From Caballeronia hypogeia (GTDB taxonomy: Bacteria > Pseudomonadota > Gammaproteobacteria > Burkholderiales > Burkholderiaceae), in assembly GCF_001544875.2 (NCBI RefSeq), contig NZ_FCOA02000001.1:558001-622000 (forward strand): 64,000 bases of DNA, read 5' to 3'. Positions 27,636-35,867 of this stretch are shown one piece after another (within the stretch, counting starts at the first letter, position 1; each line of letters begins with the position of its first letter). Made by a program: the position numbers and the translations under genes. The notes beneath the pieces were generated by a model that saw nothing but the letters and a program-made list of their open reading frames with translations, made no database searches and had not been told where the DNA came from.

Positions 27636-28586
27636 ATGAGCGCCGCTGACGCCCCGAAGGAAGCCCCCTTGGGGGCGGTCATCGCCACTTATCTTGCGAT
27701 GCTGGAGCATCAGCGGCATCTCTCCGAGCACACGCTGCGCGGCTACACACACGAACTGAGCGAACTGCGCGCGCTCGCGAAGGACCGTCCACTCGAATCG
27801 CTCACCGCCGCCGACATTCGCGGCGCCGTCGTGCGGGCGCACGCGGGCGGGCTGTCGTCGCGCTCGATCGCGCATCGGCTGTCGGCGTGGCGCGCGTTTT
27901 ATCGATGGCTCGCCGAGCGCGTCGAGATGCCCGCGAATCCCGTCGCGACGGTGCGCGCGCCGAAGCGCGAAAAGACGCTGCCGAAAGCGCTTTCCGTCGA
28001 TAACGCCATGGCGCTCATGGACGCGCCGCAATCCGGTACGACCGAGGCGCTGCGCGATCACGCGATCCTCGAACTCTTCTACTCGTCGGGCTTGCGGCTC
28101 GCGGAGCTGGTCGGACTCGACGTGCGCCACGTCGATTCGAAGGAACACACGTCGGAAGGCTGGATCGATCTGGAGAACGCGGAAGTCACGGTGCTCGGCA
28201 AAGGCAAGCGCCGCCGCCAGGTGCCGGTCGGCAGCAAGGCGATCGAAGCCCTGCGCGCATGGATCGCGGTGCGTGGCGAATTCGTCAAACTCGATCCGCA
28301 CGCGCTCTTTCTTTCGGTGCGCGGCAATCGCATGTCGCCTGGCGTCGTGCGCACGCGCGTGAAGCAGCTCGCGCTCAAGGCGGGTATTCCGTCGAACGTG
28401 CATCCGCACGTGCTGCGTCACTCGTTCGCCACGCACGTTCTGCAATCCAGCGGCGACCTGCGCGCGGTGCAGGAACTGCTCGGCCACGCGAGCATCACGG
28501 CGACGCAGGTCTACACGTCGCTCGATTTTCAGCATCTCGCCCGCGTCTACGATCAGGCGCATCCGCGCGCGAAGAAGCGCGATTGA
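27636..28586 (+). CDS. xerC: Tyrosine recombinase XerC
   Basis: A 316-residue site-specific recombinase that acts with XerD at dif to resolve chromosome dimers. The N-terminal SAM-like DNA-binding domain spans about 12-105. The catalytic residues are all present: Arg154 (SGLRLAELVGL), Lys near 189 (LGKGKR), His258 and Arg261 (HVLRHSFATH), His284 (LLGHAS) and the nucleophile Tyr293 (QVYTSLD). Its position after dapF and DUF484 is the housekeeping context, not that of a mobile-element integrase. Confidence 0.96.
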   Translation: MSAADAPKEAPLGAVIATYLAMLEHQRHLSEHTLRGYTHELSELRALAKDRPLESLTAADIRGAVVRAHAGGLSSRSIAHRLSAWRAFYRWLAERVEMPANPVATVRAPKREKTLPKALSVDNAMALMDAPQSGTTEALRDHAILELFYSSGLRLAELVGLDVRHVDSKEHTSEGWIDLENAEVTVLGKGKRRRQVPVGSKAIEALRAWIAVRGEFVKLDPHALFLSVRGNRMSPGVVRTRVKQLALKAGIPSNVHPHVLRHSFATHVLQSSGDLRAVQELLGHASITATQVYTSLDFQHLARVYDQAHPRAKKRD

Positions 28587-28621
28587 TTCCCCGGCGCGTC
28601 ATGCGCCTCACTCGAATCGCA

Positions 28622-29821
28622 ATGAACACCATCACGCTCAAACCGGCGAAGGACAAGTCATTGGTCCGCCGCCATCCGTGGATTTACGCGAACGCCATCG
28701 CGCGCATCGACGGCAATCCCGCGCCGGGCGCGACCGTCACCGTGCGCGCCGCCGATGGCCGCTTTCTCGCGCGCGCGTCCTATAGCCCGCAATCGCAGAT
28801 TCGCGCGCGCGTCTGGACCTTCGACGAAAGCGAGCCCGTCGATCACGCGTTCTTCAAGCGCCACGTGCAGCGCGCGGTCGCGCATCGGCAGACGATGGTG
28901 AAGGACACCGGCGCCACGCGTCTCGTCTTCGGCGAGGCGGATGGCTTGCCGGGCTTGATCGTCGATTACTACGTCGCGGATCGGGACACGCACGCGCAGC
29001 TCGTCTGCCAGTTCATGGCGACGGGGGTCGAAGCGTGGAAGGAAGCCATCGTGCAGGCGCTGACCGGCGCGACGGGCTGCCCGAACGTCTACGAGCGCTC
29101 GGACGTGTCGATCCGTCAGAAGGAAGGGCTAGAACAGACCACCGGCGTGCTCGCCGGCGACCCGCCGCCCGAGACGCTCATCACGAACGAATGCGGCGTG
29201 CGCTATCACGTCGACGTGCGCAATGGCCACAAGACCGGCTTCTATGTGGATCAGCGCGACAACCGCGTGCTGGTGGCGCAGAACGCGCAGGGCCGCGAAG
29301 TGCTGAACTGCTTCTGCTACACGGGCGGATTTTCGCTCGCCGCGCTGAAGGGCGGCGCGACGCGCGTCGTCTCGGTCGATTCGTCCGGCGAGGCGCTGGC
29401 GCTTGCGCGCGCGAACGTCGAGGCGAACGGCTTCGACGCGGAGAAGGCGGAATGGCTCGACGCCGACGCGTTCAAGACGCTGCGCCGTCTCTACGACGAA
29501 GGCGAGCGCTTCGACCTGATCGTGCTCGATCCGCCGAAGTTCGCGCCGTCGAAGGAAACTGTCGATCGCGCCGCGCGCGCGTACAAGGACATCAACCTGA
29601 GCGGCTTCAAATTGCTGCGTCCGGGCGGTCTGCTGTTCACGTATTCGTGCTCCGGCGCGATCGATTCGGACCTGTTTCAGAAGATCGTCGCGGGCGCGGC
29701 GGCGGACGCGCGCGTCGATGCGCGCATTCTCAAGCGCCTCGGCGCGGGCGTCGATCATCCGCTGCTCACAGCTTTCCCGGAAGGCGAGTACCTGAAAGGA
29801 CTGCTGTTGCAAATCGCGTGA
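28622..29821 (+). CDS. rlmI: 23S rRNA (cytosine-C5) methyltransferase, RlmI type
   Basis: A 399-residue SAM-dependent RNA methyltransferase. The N-terminal PUA domain covers about 1-80. The EEHUD-like middle domain is followed by a Rossmann methyltransferase with the motif LNCFCYTGGFSLAAL (SAM binding), DPPKFAPSK (motif IV) and YSCSGAIDSDLF with the catalytic-region cysteine. Family members methylate C1962 of 23S rRNA. A second in-frame ATG 21 nt upstream (28601) is possible. Confidence 0.92.
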   Translation: MNTITLKPAKDKSLVRRHPWIYANAIARIDGNPAPGATVTVRAADGRFLARASYSPQSQIRARVWTFDESEPVDHAFFKRHVQRAVAHRQTMVKDTGATRLVFGEADGLPGLIVDYYVADRDTHAQLVCQFMATGVEAWKEAIVQALTGATGCPNVYERSDVSIRQKEGLEQTTGVLAGDPPPETLITNECGVRYHVDVRNGHKTGFYVDQRDNRVLVAQNAQGREVLNCFCYTGGFSLAALKGGATRVVSVDSSGEALALARANVEANGFDAEKAEWLDADAFKTLRRLYDEGERFDLIVLDPPKFAPSKETVDRAARAYKDINLSGFKLLRPGGLLFTYSCSGAIDSDLFQKIVAGAAADARVDARILKRLGAGVDHPLLTAFPEGEYLKGLLLQIA

Positions 29822-29872
29822 GCGCCCTTATCTAACCGCGATCCACGGCAGCAAGCCTCAAAGAGCGACCGC

Positions 29873-29901
29873 TTGACAAATATGTTTCAATAGTCGATTA
29901 G
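29873..29901 (+). promoter_or_regulatory. Possible promoter/operator of the CobW gene
   Basis: A perfect TTGACA is followed at 17 bp by a weak GATTAG. The TTGACA is also the left arm of an imperfect palindrome, TTGACAAATATGTTTCAA (29873-29890), which could be a regulator site. It does not clearly match a Zur box. Confidence 0.35.
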
Positions 29902-29935
29902 GCGCGACCACCGAACTACTAAGGACACAGGCGAC

Positions 29936-30994
29936 ATGATTCCCGTAACCATCCTGACCGGCTTTCTGGGCAGCGGCAAGACCACGTTGCTCAAGCGCAT
30001 CCTGAACGAGCAGCACGGCATGAAGATCGCCGTGATCGAGAACGAGTTCGGCGAAGAGAACATCGACAACGAAATTCTCGTGCAGGAAACGAACGAGCAG
30101 ATCATCCAGATGAGCAACGGCTGCATCTGCTGCACGATTCGCGGCGATCTGGCGCGCGCGCTCGAGGACCTCGCCAACCGCAAGAAGGCGGGCACGCTCG
30201 ATTTCGACCGCGTCGTGATCGAAACCACGGGTCTCGCGAATCCCGGCCCGGTGGCGCAGACGTTCTTCATGGACAACACCGTCGCCGACGAATTCCTGCT
30301 CGACGCGATCATCACGCTGGTCGACGCGAAACACGCGAACGCGCAACTGGATCAGCACGAAGTGGTGCAGCGTCAGGTCGGTTTCGCGGACCGTCTGTTC
30401 ATCACGAAGTCGGATCTGGTTTCGGCGGACGAGCTCGAAGCGCTCAAGCATCGCCTGCTGCACATGAATCCGCGCGCGGCGGTCCGCGTCGTGAATTTCG
30501 GCGATGCGGACATCAAGGAAATCTTCGACCTGCGCGGCTTCAATCTGAATTCGAAGCTCGAGATCGATCCGGATTTCCTCGCGGAAGACGATCACGATCA
30601 TGACCACGCGCATGACCATGATCACGACCACGACCACTCCACCTGCGGTCACGATCACGAACACGGTCATCATCACCACCACGCGCATCACGACGACAAG
30701 ATCAAGTCGTTCGTGTACCGGAGCGACAAGCCGTTCGATCCGAACCGCCTCGAAGACTTCCTGGGCGGCATTCTGCAGATCTATGGCGAACGCCTGCTGC
30801 GCTACAAAGGCGTGCTTTACATGAAGGGCGTCGATCGCAAGGTCGTGTTCCAGGGCGTGCATCAGATGATGGGCAGCGATCTCGCCGGCAAATGGATGCC
30901 GATCGAGAAGAAGAACAGCAAGATGGTGTTCATCGGCATTGAGTTGCCGAAGGACCTGATCACCGATGGACTCGACGCCTGCCTCGTCAAGTAA
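29936..30994 (+). CDS. CobW/COG0523 family GTPase (metal chaperone, YjiA/ZNG-like)
   Basis: A 352-residue G3E GTPase. Walker A is GFLGSGKTT (9-17). The ENEFGE segment and the metal-binding CxCC motif (Cys63, Cys65, Cys66 in NGCICC) are intact. The base-specificity motif reads ITKSDL. A long histidine/aspartate-rich stretch lies at about residues 217-250, before the CobW C-terminal domain. COG0523 proteins use GTP to deliver metals, often zinc, to client proteins. A bidirectional-looking terminator follows. The gene is next to dksA, whose product here lacks the zinc-finger cysteines. Confidence 0.93.
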   Translation: MIPVTILTGFLGSGKTTLLKRILNEQHGMKIAVIENEFGEENIDNEILVQETNEQIIQMSNGCICCTIRGDLARALEDLANRKKAGTLDFDRVVIETTGLANPGPVAQTFFMDNTVADEFLLDAIITLVDAKHANAQLDQHEVVQRQVGFADRLFITKSDLVSADELEALKHRLLHMNPRAAVRVVNFGDADIKEIFDLRGFNLNSKLEIDPDFLAEDDHDHDHAHDHDHDHDHSTCGHDHEHGHHHHHAHHDDKIKSFVYRSDKPFDPNRLEDFLGGILQIYGERLLRYKGVLYMKGVDRKVVFQGVHQMMGSDLAGKWMPIEKKNSKMVFIGIELPKDLITDGLDACLVK

Positions 30995-31054
30995 TCCGGC
31001 ACGTATCTCGCTTGAATCGTGCGATTCACGCGGGGCGAAATCGGGCTTTTTGGG

Positions 31055-31088
31055 AAACGCCGCCGCGACGGGCTCGCGCGGCGTTTTT
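31055..31088 (+). terminator. Rho-independent terminator after the CobW gene
   Basis: A GC-rich stem (aaacgccg-c-cgcg pairing with cgcgcggcgttt, one bulged C) is followed by a run of five T, 60 bp after the CobW stop codon. Confidence 0.8.
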
Positions 31089-31558
31089 CTTATCCGACTT
31101 TCGACGTGCGTATGTAGTCGCGACCACGAACCGACATCGCTTTTTGCACGCTCAGGCGTTATATTTTTGAAATTCCGGCGAGATTTGACAGGGTTTTCAG
31201 TGGGTTTCGTCGGAAATTGCGGTTCAGTTACAATACAGCCCCACTGGAGAAGGGCAGTTCCGTCGGACGGGCGTTCAATAACGTTCAGCCAGCGGATGTT
31301 AGGAGAAGGGGTGTCCCGTCGGGACGATGCCTCGATTTGCCGGGGGAAGGCAAATCAAGTCAAAGCACCGGGGCCGGAAATCCCAGGCCATGCCAAATGC
31401 GCTCAGGCCTTTCCGGAGCATCATCCAAGATCGGTTTCCAGAGGAGTTCGGCCCCGCATCGGCGTATCGCGCAGCCCCGAGCGTGACGATGCGCTGCATG
31501 CGGGCAACGCAAGTGCAGGCGTTGCGAAGACATCGCCTTACATTGAAGAAGCAAGCAG
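31089..31558 (+). promoter_or_regulatory. Long dksA leader with tandem hairpins
   Basis: There are 470 bp without a credible gene before dksA. A TACAAT -10-like hexamer lies at 31229-31234, which would give an mRNA leader of about 320 nt. Two hairpins sit in tandem: GTCCCG-T-CGGGAC (31313-31325) and GATTTGCC / GGCAAATC with a G-rich 7-nt loop (31334-31356). A third region of complementary GGCC/CCGG blocks follows. Open frames crossing into dksA in another frame look non-coding. Confidence 0.5.
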
Positions 31559-31975
31559 ATGACAACGAAACTCTTGACCGAAGCCGAAATCCTGAAGATG
31601 AGCGAGAAGGACTACATGAACGCGGATCAACTCGCCTTCTTTAAGAACCGGCTCGAGCAGTTGCAAGCGGACATTCTCAAGAATGCCGGCCAGACGACCG
31701 AGAATCTGCGGGAAACGGTGATCGTGCCGGATCCGGCGGATCGCGCGACCATCGAGGAAGAGCATGCACTGGAACTGCGCACGCGCGACCGCGAACGCAA
31801 GCTTCTGAAGAAGGTGCAGCAGTCGCTCGCGCGCATCGAGTCCGGCGATTACGGCTGGTGCGAGGAAACGGGCGAGCCGATCGGCATCCCGCGTCTGCTC
31901 GCGCGTCCGACCGCCACGCTTTCGCTCGAAGCCCAGGAACGCCGCGAACTGCGTCAGAAACTCTTCGGCGACTGA
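31559..31975 (+). CDS. dksA: RNA polymerase-binding transcription factor DksA (zinc-free type)
   Basis: A 138-residue DksA that binds the RNA polymerase secondary channel and potentiates ppGpp control. The coiled-coil tip Asp pair is present (Asp58 and Asp61 in VPDPADRA). The globular domain starts YGWCEETGEPIGIPR. Only the first of the four zinc-finger cysteines remains (Cys101); the others are Thr104, Ser122 and Ala125. Cysteine-poor DksA of this kind is usual in this bacterial group and needs no zinc. A terminator follows at 32061. Confidence 0.96.
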   Translation: MTTKLLTEAEILKMSEKDYMNADQLAFFKNRLEQLQADILKNAGQTTENLRETVIVPDPADRATIEEEHALELRTRDRERKLLKKVQQSLARIESGDYGWCEETGEPIGIPRLLARPTATLSLEAQERRELRQKLFGD

Positions 31976-32060
31976 TTGAGCCGCAGGCACGCCCACGTAG
32001 CGGGACAGCCCGCCACGGGGAAGGCGCCGCCGCGAAAAATTGCAGAACGGCAGTTCCATG

Positions 32061-32098
32061 AGCAAAAAGGGCACACGTCGACCGTGTGCCTTTTTGCT
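32061..32098 (+). terminator. Rho-independent terminator of dksA
   Basis: A 15-bp stem (agcaaaaagg-cacac paired with gtgtgcctttttgct, one extra G) ends in a T-rich run. It lies 85 bp after the dksA stop. Confidence 0.88.
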
Positions 32099-32340
32099 TT
32101 CTGCCGCCCGAAAACGCGGTGCGCCGGTATCGGACGCCTTGATAAATCCGGCGTCGCCCTAAAATGACTCCGACGCGCACCGCAAAAGCCTCATCGCGGT
32201 AAGCGTGCGCGGCGCCGTCCGCCCGAGGCCTCCGGCCCGACGGAACCCCGCGCCGTGCACTCCATCGAATTCTCGACTGCGCGGCGGCTGTAGCTCGAAG
32301 AGGCCGCCCCGCGTCCCTCTGGTTTTCACAAGGAACGCAC
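32099..32340. other. Intergenic region upstream of hslV
   Basis: This 242-bp region between the dksA terminator and hslV should hold the hslVU promoter. I did not find a convincing sigma-32 or sigma-70 promoter by eye. An AAGGAA ribosome-binding site precedes the hslV ATG. Confidence 0.4.
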
Positions 32341-32877
32341 ATGGAACAATTTCACGGCACGACCATCGTCTCCGTGCGCCGCGACGGCAAGGTCGCGCTG
32401 GGCGGCGATGGTCAGGTGACGCTCGGCAACATCGTCATGAAAGGTGGCGCCAGGAAAGTGCGCCGCATTTATGGCGGCAAGGTGCTGGTCGGCTTCGCCG
32501 GCGGCACCGCCGACGCGTTCTCGCTGCTCGACCGCTTCGAAGCGAAGCTCGAGAAACATCAGGGCAACCTGACGCGCGCCGCCGTCGAACTGGCGAAAGA
32601 CTGGCGCACCGACCGCATGCTGCGCCGGCTCGAAGCCATGCTGATCACCGCCGACAAGGACACGACGCTCGTCATCACCGGCAACGGCGACGTGCTCGAC
32701 CCCGAACACGGCATCGCCGCGATCGGTTCTGGCGGCGCGTACGCGCAAGCCGCGGCGCAGGCGCTCGTCGAAAACACCGATCTCTCCCCACGCGACGTCG
32801 TCGAAAAGGCGCTCACCATCGCCGGCGACATGTGCATCTACACCAACCACAATCGCGTCATCGAGACGATCGAGTAA
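32341..32877 (+). CDS. hslV: ATP-dependent protease HslVU, peptidase subunit
   Basis: A 178-residue proteasome-like threonine peptidase. The catalytic threonine is in GTTIVSVRR (Thr7 of the primary product, exposed after processing). [12 protein letters not shown] and the [16 protein letters not shown] segments are conserved. It forms a dodecamer capped by HslU hexamers and degrades damaged and regulatory proteins. hslU follows after 12 bp. Confidence 0.97.
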   Translation: MEQFHGTTIVSVRRDGKVALGGDGQVTLGNIVMKGGARKVRRIYGGKVLVGFAGGTADAFSLLDRFEAKLEKHQGNLTRAAVELAKDWRTDRMLRRLEAMLITADKDTTLVITGNGDVLDPEHGIAAIGSGGAYAQAAAQALVENTDLSPRDVVEKALTIAGDMCIYTNHNRVIETIE

Positions 32878-32889
32878 AGGAACCCAGCG

Positions 32890-34230
32890 ATGACCACCAT
32901 GACTCCCTCCGAAATCGTCTCCGAACTCGACAAGCACATCATCGGCCAGGGCCGCGCGAAGAAGGCGGTCGCGGTCGCGCTGCGCAACCGCTGGCGCCGT
33001 CAGCAGGTCGCGGAACCGCTGCGTCAGGAAATCACGCCGAAGAACATTCTGATGATCGGGCCGACGGGCGTGGGCAAGACCGAAATCGCGCGGCGTCTCG
33101 CCAAGCTCGCGGACGCGCCGTTCATCAAGATCGAAGCGACCAAGTTCACCGAAGTGGGCTACGTCGGGCGCGACGTGGACAGCATCGTGCGCGATCTGAT
33201 CGAGATTTCCGTCAAGCAGACGCGCGAATCCGAAATGAAGAAGGTGCGCACCAAGGCCGAAGACCGCGCCGAAGACCGCATTCTCGACATCCTGCTACCC
33301 AGCGCGCGGCCGGTGGGTTTTGGCGCGGCTTCGGAAAACGCGAGCGAAGGTGACAACACGACGCGCCAGACCTTCCGCAAGCGTCTGCGCGAAGGCGCGC
33401 TCGACGACAAGGAAATCGAGCTCGACGTGGAAATGCCTCAAGTCGGCATGGACATCATGGGGCCGCCGGGCATGGAAGACATGACCGAGCAGATCCGCTC
33501 GATGTTCGCGAACATCGGCGGCGGCAAGAAGACGCGCCGCAAGGTGAAGGTGAATGAAGCGCTGAAACTGCTCACCGACGAAGAAGCCGGCAAGATGCTC
33601 AACGACGAAGAGGTCAAGAGCCGCGCGGTGCAGAACGTCGAGCAGAACGGCATCGTGTTTCTCGATGAAATCGACAAGATCGCGTCGCGCAGCGAAACCG
33701 GCGGCGCGGAAGTGTCGCGCGCCGGCGTGCAGCGCGATCTGCTGCCGCTTGTCGAAGGCACGACCATCAACACGAAGTACGGGATGATCAAGACCGACCA
33801 CATCCTGTTCATCGCGAGCGGCGCGTTCCATCTCGCCAAGCCGAGCGATCTGATTCCCGAGCTGCAAGGACGTTTTCCGATTCGCGTGGAGCTGGATTCG
33901 CTGTCCGTCGAGGACTTCGAATCGATCCTCAATGCGACCGATGCGAGCCTCGTCAAGCAGTACAAGGCGCTGCTCGCAACAGAAGGCGTCGAGCTGGATT
34001 TCGCGCAGGAAGGCATCCGGCGTCTGGCCGAAGTCGCGTACTCGGTGAACGAGAAGACCGAGAACATCGGCGCGCGGCGGCTTTACACGGTGATCGAGAA
34101 GCTGCTGGAAGAAGTGTCGTTCGCAGCGGGCAATCACACGGGCCAGCCGGTGAGGATCGACGCGGCGTATGTGGATCGCGCGCTGGGCGAGGTGGCGCAG
34201 GACGAGGATCTGTCGCGCTACGTGCTCTGA
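32890..34230 (+). CDS. hslU: ATP-dependent protease HslVU, ATPase subunit
   Basis: A 446-residue AAA+ unfoldase. It shows Walker [10 protein letters not shown] near residue 57-65, Walker [11 protein letters not shown] near 254-263, the family-specific I-domain between them, sensor-2 [15 protein letters not shown], and the C-terminal tail ending DEDLSRYVL, which docks into HslV. The length is normal for beta-proteobacteria. It is the second gene of the hslVU operon, and a strong terminator follows. Confidence 0.97.
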   Translation: MTTMTPSEIVSELDKHIIGQGRAKKAVAVALRNRWRRQQVAEPLRQEITPKNILMIGPTGVGKTEIARRLAKLADAPFIKIEATKFTEVGYVGRDVDSIVRDLIEISVKQTRESEMKKVRTKAEDRAEDRILDILLPSARPVGFGAASENASEGDNTTRQTFRKRLREGALDDKEIELDVEMPQVGMDIMGPPGMEDMTEQIRSMFANIGGGKKTRRKVKVNEALKLLTDEEAGKMLNDEEVKSRAVQNVEQNGIVFLDEIDKIASRSETGGAEVSRAGVQRDLLPLVEGTTINTKYGMIKTDHILFIASGAFHLAKPSDLIPELQGRFPIRVELDSLSVEDFESILNATDASLVKQYKALLATEGVELDFAQEGIRRLAEVAYSVNEKTENIGARRLYTVIEKLLEEVSFAAGNHTGQPVRIDAAYVDRALGEVAQDEDLSRYVL

Positions 34231-34250
34231 TCTTCCGGGCGTTATCGACA

Positions 34251-34283
34251 AAACCGGGCGTCGTTGCGATGCCCGGTTTTTTT
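34251..34283 (+). terminator. Rho-independent terminator of hslVU
   Basis: A 9-bp stem AAACCGGGC / GCCCGGTTT with an 11-nt loop is followed by a run of seven T (34277-34283). It lies 20 bp after the hslU stop. Confidence 0.93.
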
Positions 34284-34308
34284 CACGTCTGCGCGCCTGG
34301 TAGGGACG

Positions 34309-34371
34309 AAAAAAAGCCCGCCTAGGTTGGCGGGCTGAATCCATATCAGGAGGAGACATGGAGGAGACAGT
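34309..34371 (-). ncRNA. Putative small RNA with two anti-Shine-Dalgarno repeats
   Basis: On the minus strand a -35 (TTGCGT, 34399-34404) and a -10 (TAGTAT, 34376-34381) are spaced exactly 17 bp. The predicted transcript of about 60 nt starts near 34370. It contains two direct copies of UGUCUCCUCC, separated by one A (complement of 34349-34358 and 34360-34369). It ends in a perfect 8-bp stem AGCCCGCC / GGCGGGCU (34315-34322 with 34329-34336) and seven U. No ORF fits. The repeated motif is complementary to strong ribosome-binding sites of the type GGAGGAGACA. A conserved Burkholderia sRNA of this style (NcS27) has been reported, as I recall; orthology cannot be settled here. Confidence 0.8.
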
Positions 34372-34375
34372 TCCA

Positions 34376-34404
34376 ATACTACACAGTCGCTTGATGCGAC
34401 GCAA
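34376..34404 (-). promoter_or_regulatory. Sigma-70 promoter of the anti-SD small RNA
   Basis: TTGCGT, 17 bp and TAGTAT are found in an AT-rich patch in front of the predicted small RNA. The spacing is optimal, with 3 of 6 matches at -35 and 5 of 6 at -10. Confidence 0.65.
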
Positions 34405-34568
34405 TAGAAATTTTAGTAAAAACCCCTATGGCGTCATTCTGTAGCATCTGCGCGTCACTTTTTGGGACAACGCCGATTTCGACCGCCGATGACACCGCAA
34501 GAAACGGCGCGTAACCTGATCCGCATGGCCCTACATTGGTTTCGTACCCAGGAGCCATCGAGATCGTC

Positions 34569-35651
34569 ATGAAAACCGCAACAGACCCTATTTTCACCAC
34601 CGATGAAAGCCGCTGGCAGGCGGTTGTCGAGCGCGACGACCGTGCCGACGGCGCTTTCTTCTTCGCCGTGCGCACGACCGGCGTGTTCTGCCGGCCATCG
34701 TGCGCATCGCGCGCGCCGCGACGCGAGAACGTCGAATTCTTTCCGACGACAGCCGCGGCCGAAGCGGCCGGATATCGCCCGTGCAAGCGCTGCCAGCCCA
34801 CGAGCCTGCCGCGCGAGCTGGCTATCGTCGAGCGCGCGTGCAAGGTTCTCGACGCCGATCCGCAGCGACGCATGACGCTTGCGCAATTGAGCGACGCCGT
34901 GCACGTCAGCCCTTTCCACTTGCAGCGGCTGTTTTCGCGCATCGTCGGCGTTTCGCCGCGTCAGTACCAGGCGGCACAGCGTGCGGGCGTGCTCCGCGAT
35001 GCCTTGCAGCACGGCCACGATGTCACGCGCGCGACCCACGACGCCGGATTCGGCTCGCCGTCGCGCATGTACGAAGCCGTGCCCGCCGAACTCGGCATGA
35101 CGCCGTCCGCCTACAAGCGGCAGGGCGCGGGCCTCACCGTGCGCTATGCAACCGCGGATACGCCGCTCGGCGTCGTGCTCGTCGCCGCGACCGACAAGGG
35201 CGTCTGCAAGATCGCTTTCGGCGACGACGCCGATGCGCTCGTCGACCAGCTCGGTCACGACTTCGCGCGGGCCGGGCGCGTCGAGGATGCCGCGAAAATG
35301 GAGCCGTTCATCGCGCAGATTCGCGCGTATGTGCAAGGCACACGCGAGCGTTTCGATCTGCCGCTCGATATCGGCGCGACCGCGTTTCAGCGGCGCGTGT
35401 GGGAAGCGCTGCGGCGCATACCCTACGGCCAGACGCGCAGCTACACCGAGATTGCCGAGTCGGTCGGCTCGCCGCGCGCGGTGCGGGCGGTCGCGAATGC
35501 GTGCGCATCGAATCCTGTGGCGCTCGCGATTCCGTGCCATCGGGTGATCGGCAAGGACGGCGCGATCGCGGGTTATCGCTGGGGCAGGTCGCGCAAGGAG
35601 GCGCTGCTCGAAACCGAACGTTCGCATAACCCGACCGACAAGGTCGCATGA
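34569..35651 (+). CDS. ada: Bifunctional Ada: methylphosphotriester/O6-alkylguanine-DNA methyltransferase and regulator
   Basis: A 360-residue full-length Ada. The N-terminal zinc domain has Cys41, Cys45, Cys72 and Cys75 (FCRPSC, CKRC); Cys41 accepts methyl from phosphotriesters and switches on the activator. The AraC-type helix-turn-helix spans about 95-185. The C-terminal methyltransferase has the acceptor Cys323 in IPCHRV. It repairs O6-methylguanine and activates the adaptive response. The ATG at 34569 is used because upstream codons show no similarity; the ribosome-binding site is weak. No alkA or alkB gene is adjacent. Confidence 0.95.
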   Translation: MKTATDPIFTTDESRWQAVVERDDRADGAFFFAVRTTGVFCRPSCASRAPRRENVEFFPTTAAAEAAGYRPCKRCQPTSLPRELAIVERACKVLDADPQRRMTLAQLSDAVHVSPFHLQRLFSRIVGVSPRQYQAAQRAGVLRDALQHGHDVTRATHDAGFGSPSRMYEAVPAELGMTPSAYKRQGAGLTVRYATADTPLGVVLVAATDKGVCKIAFGDDADALVDQLGHDFARAGRVEDAAKMEPFIAQIRAYVQGTRERFDLPLDIGATAFQRRVWEALRRIPYGQTRSYTEIAESVGSPRAVRAVANACASNPVALAIPCHRVIGKDGAIAGYRWGRSRKEALLETERSHNPTDKVA

Positions 35652-35867
35652 AATCGGGGCGCTCGCCGTCGGCATGACGGGCGAGCGTCCTGATCGCCTC
35701 GCGAACCGCTTTCCGCGGCTCCGCCGCCTCGCCGCAAATCTCCCGAAAAACCCGCAATCCCTTGCCCGGACTGGGCTCAAGCACGCCTTACACCGAGATG
35801 TTAAAGTGCCCGCTACCCTAAAATTCGACCGGGCGCACGCCGCTCGCGCTCCTCGCACAACGCTTCA

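Noticed and set aside
27636..28586. Tyrosine recombinase that might mark a mobile element
   Set aside because: Sequence and context (after dapF and DUF484) are those of housekeeping XerC; there are no att repeats, tRNA gene or cargo genes nearby.
31327..31644. Open frame of about 105 codons in the dksA leader, overlapping the dksA start
   Set aside because: Basic, low-complexity composition, no Shine-Dalgarno, and out of frame with dksA. The region is better explained by RNA hairpins.
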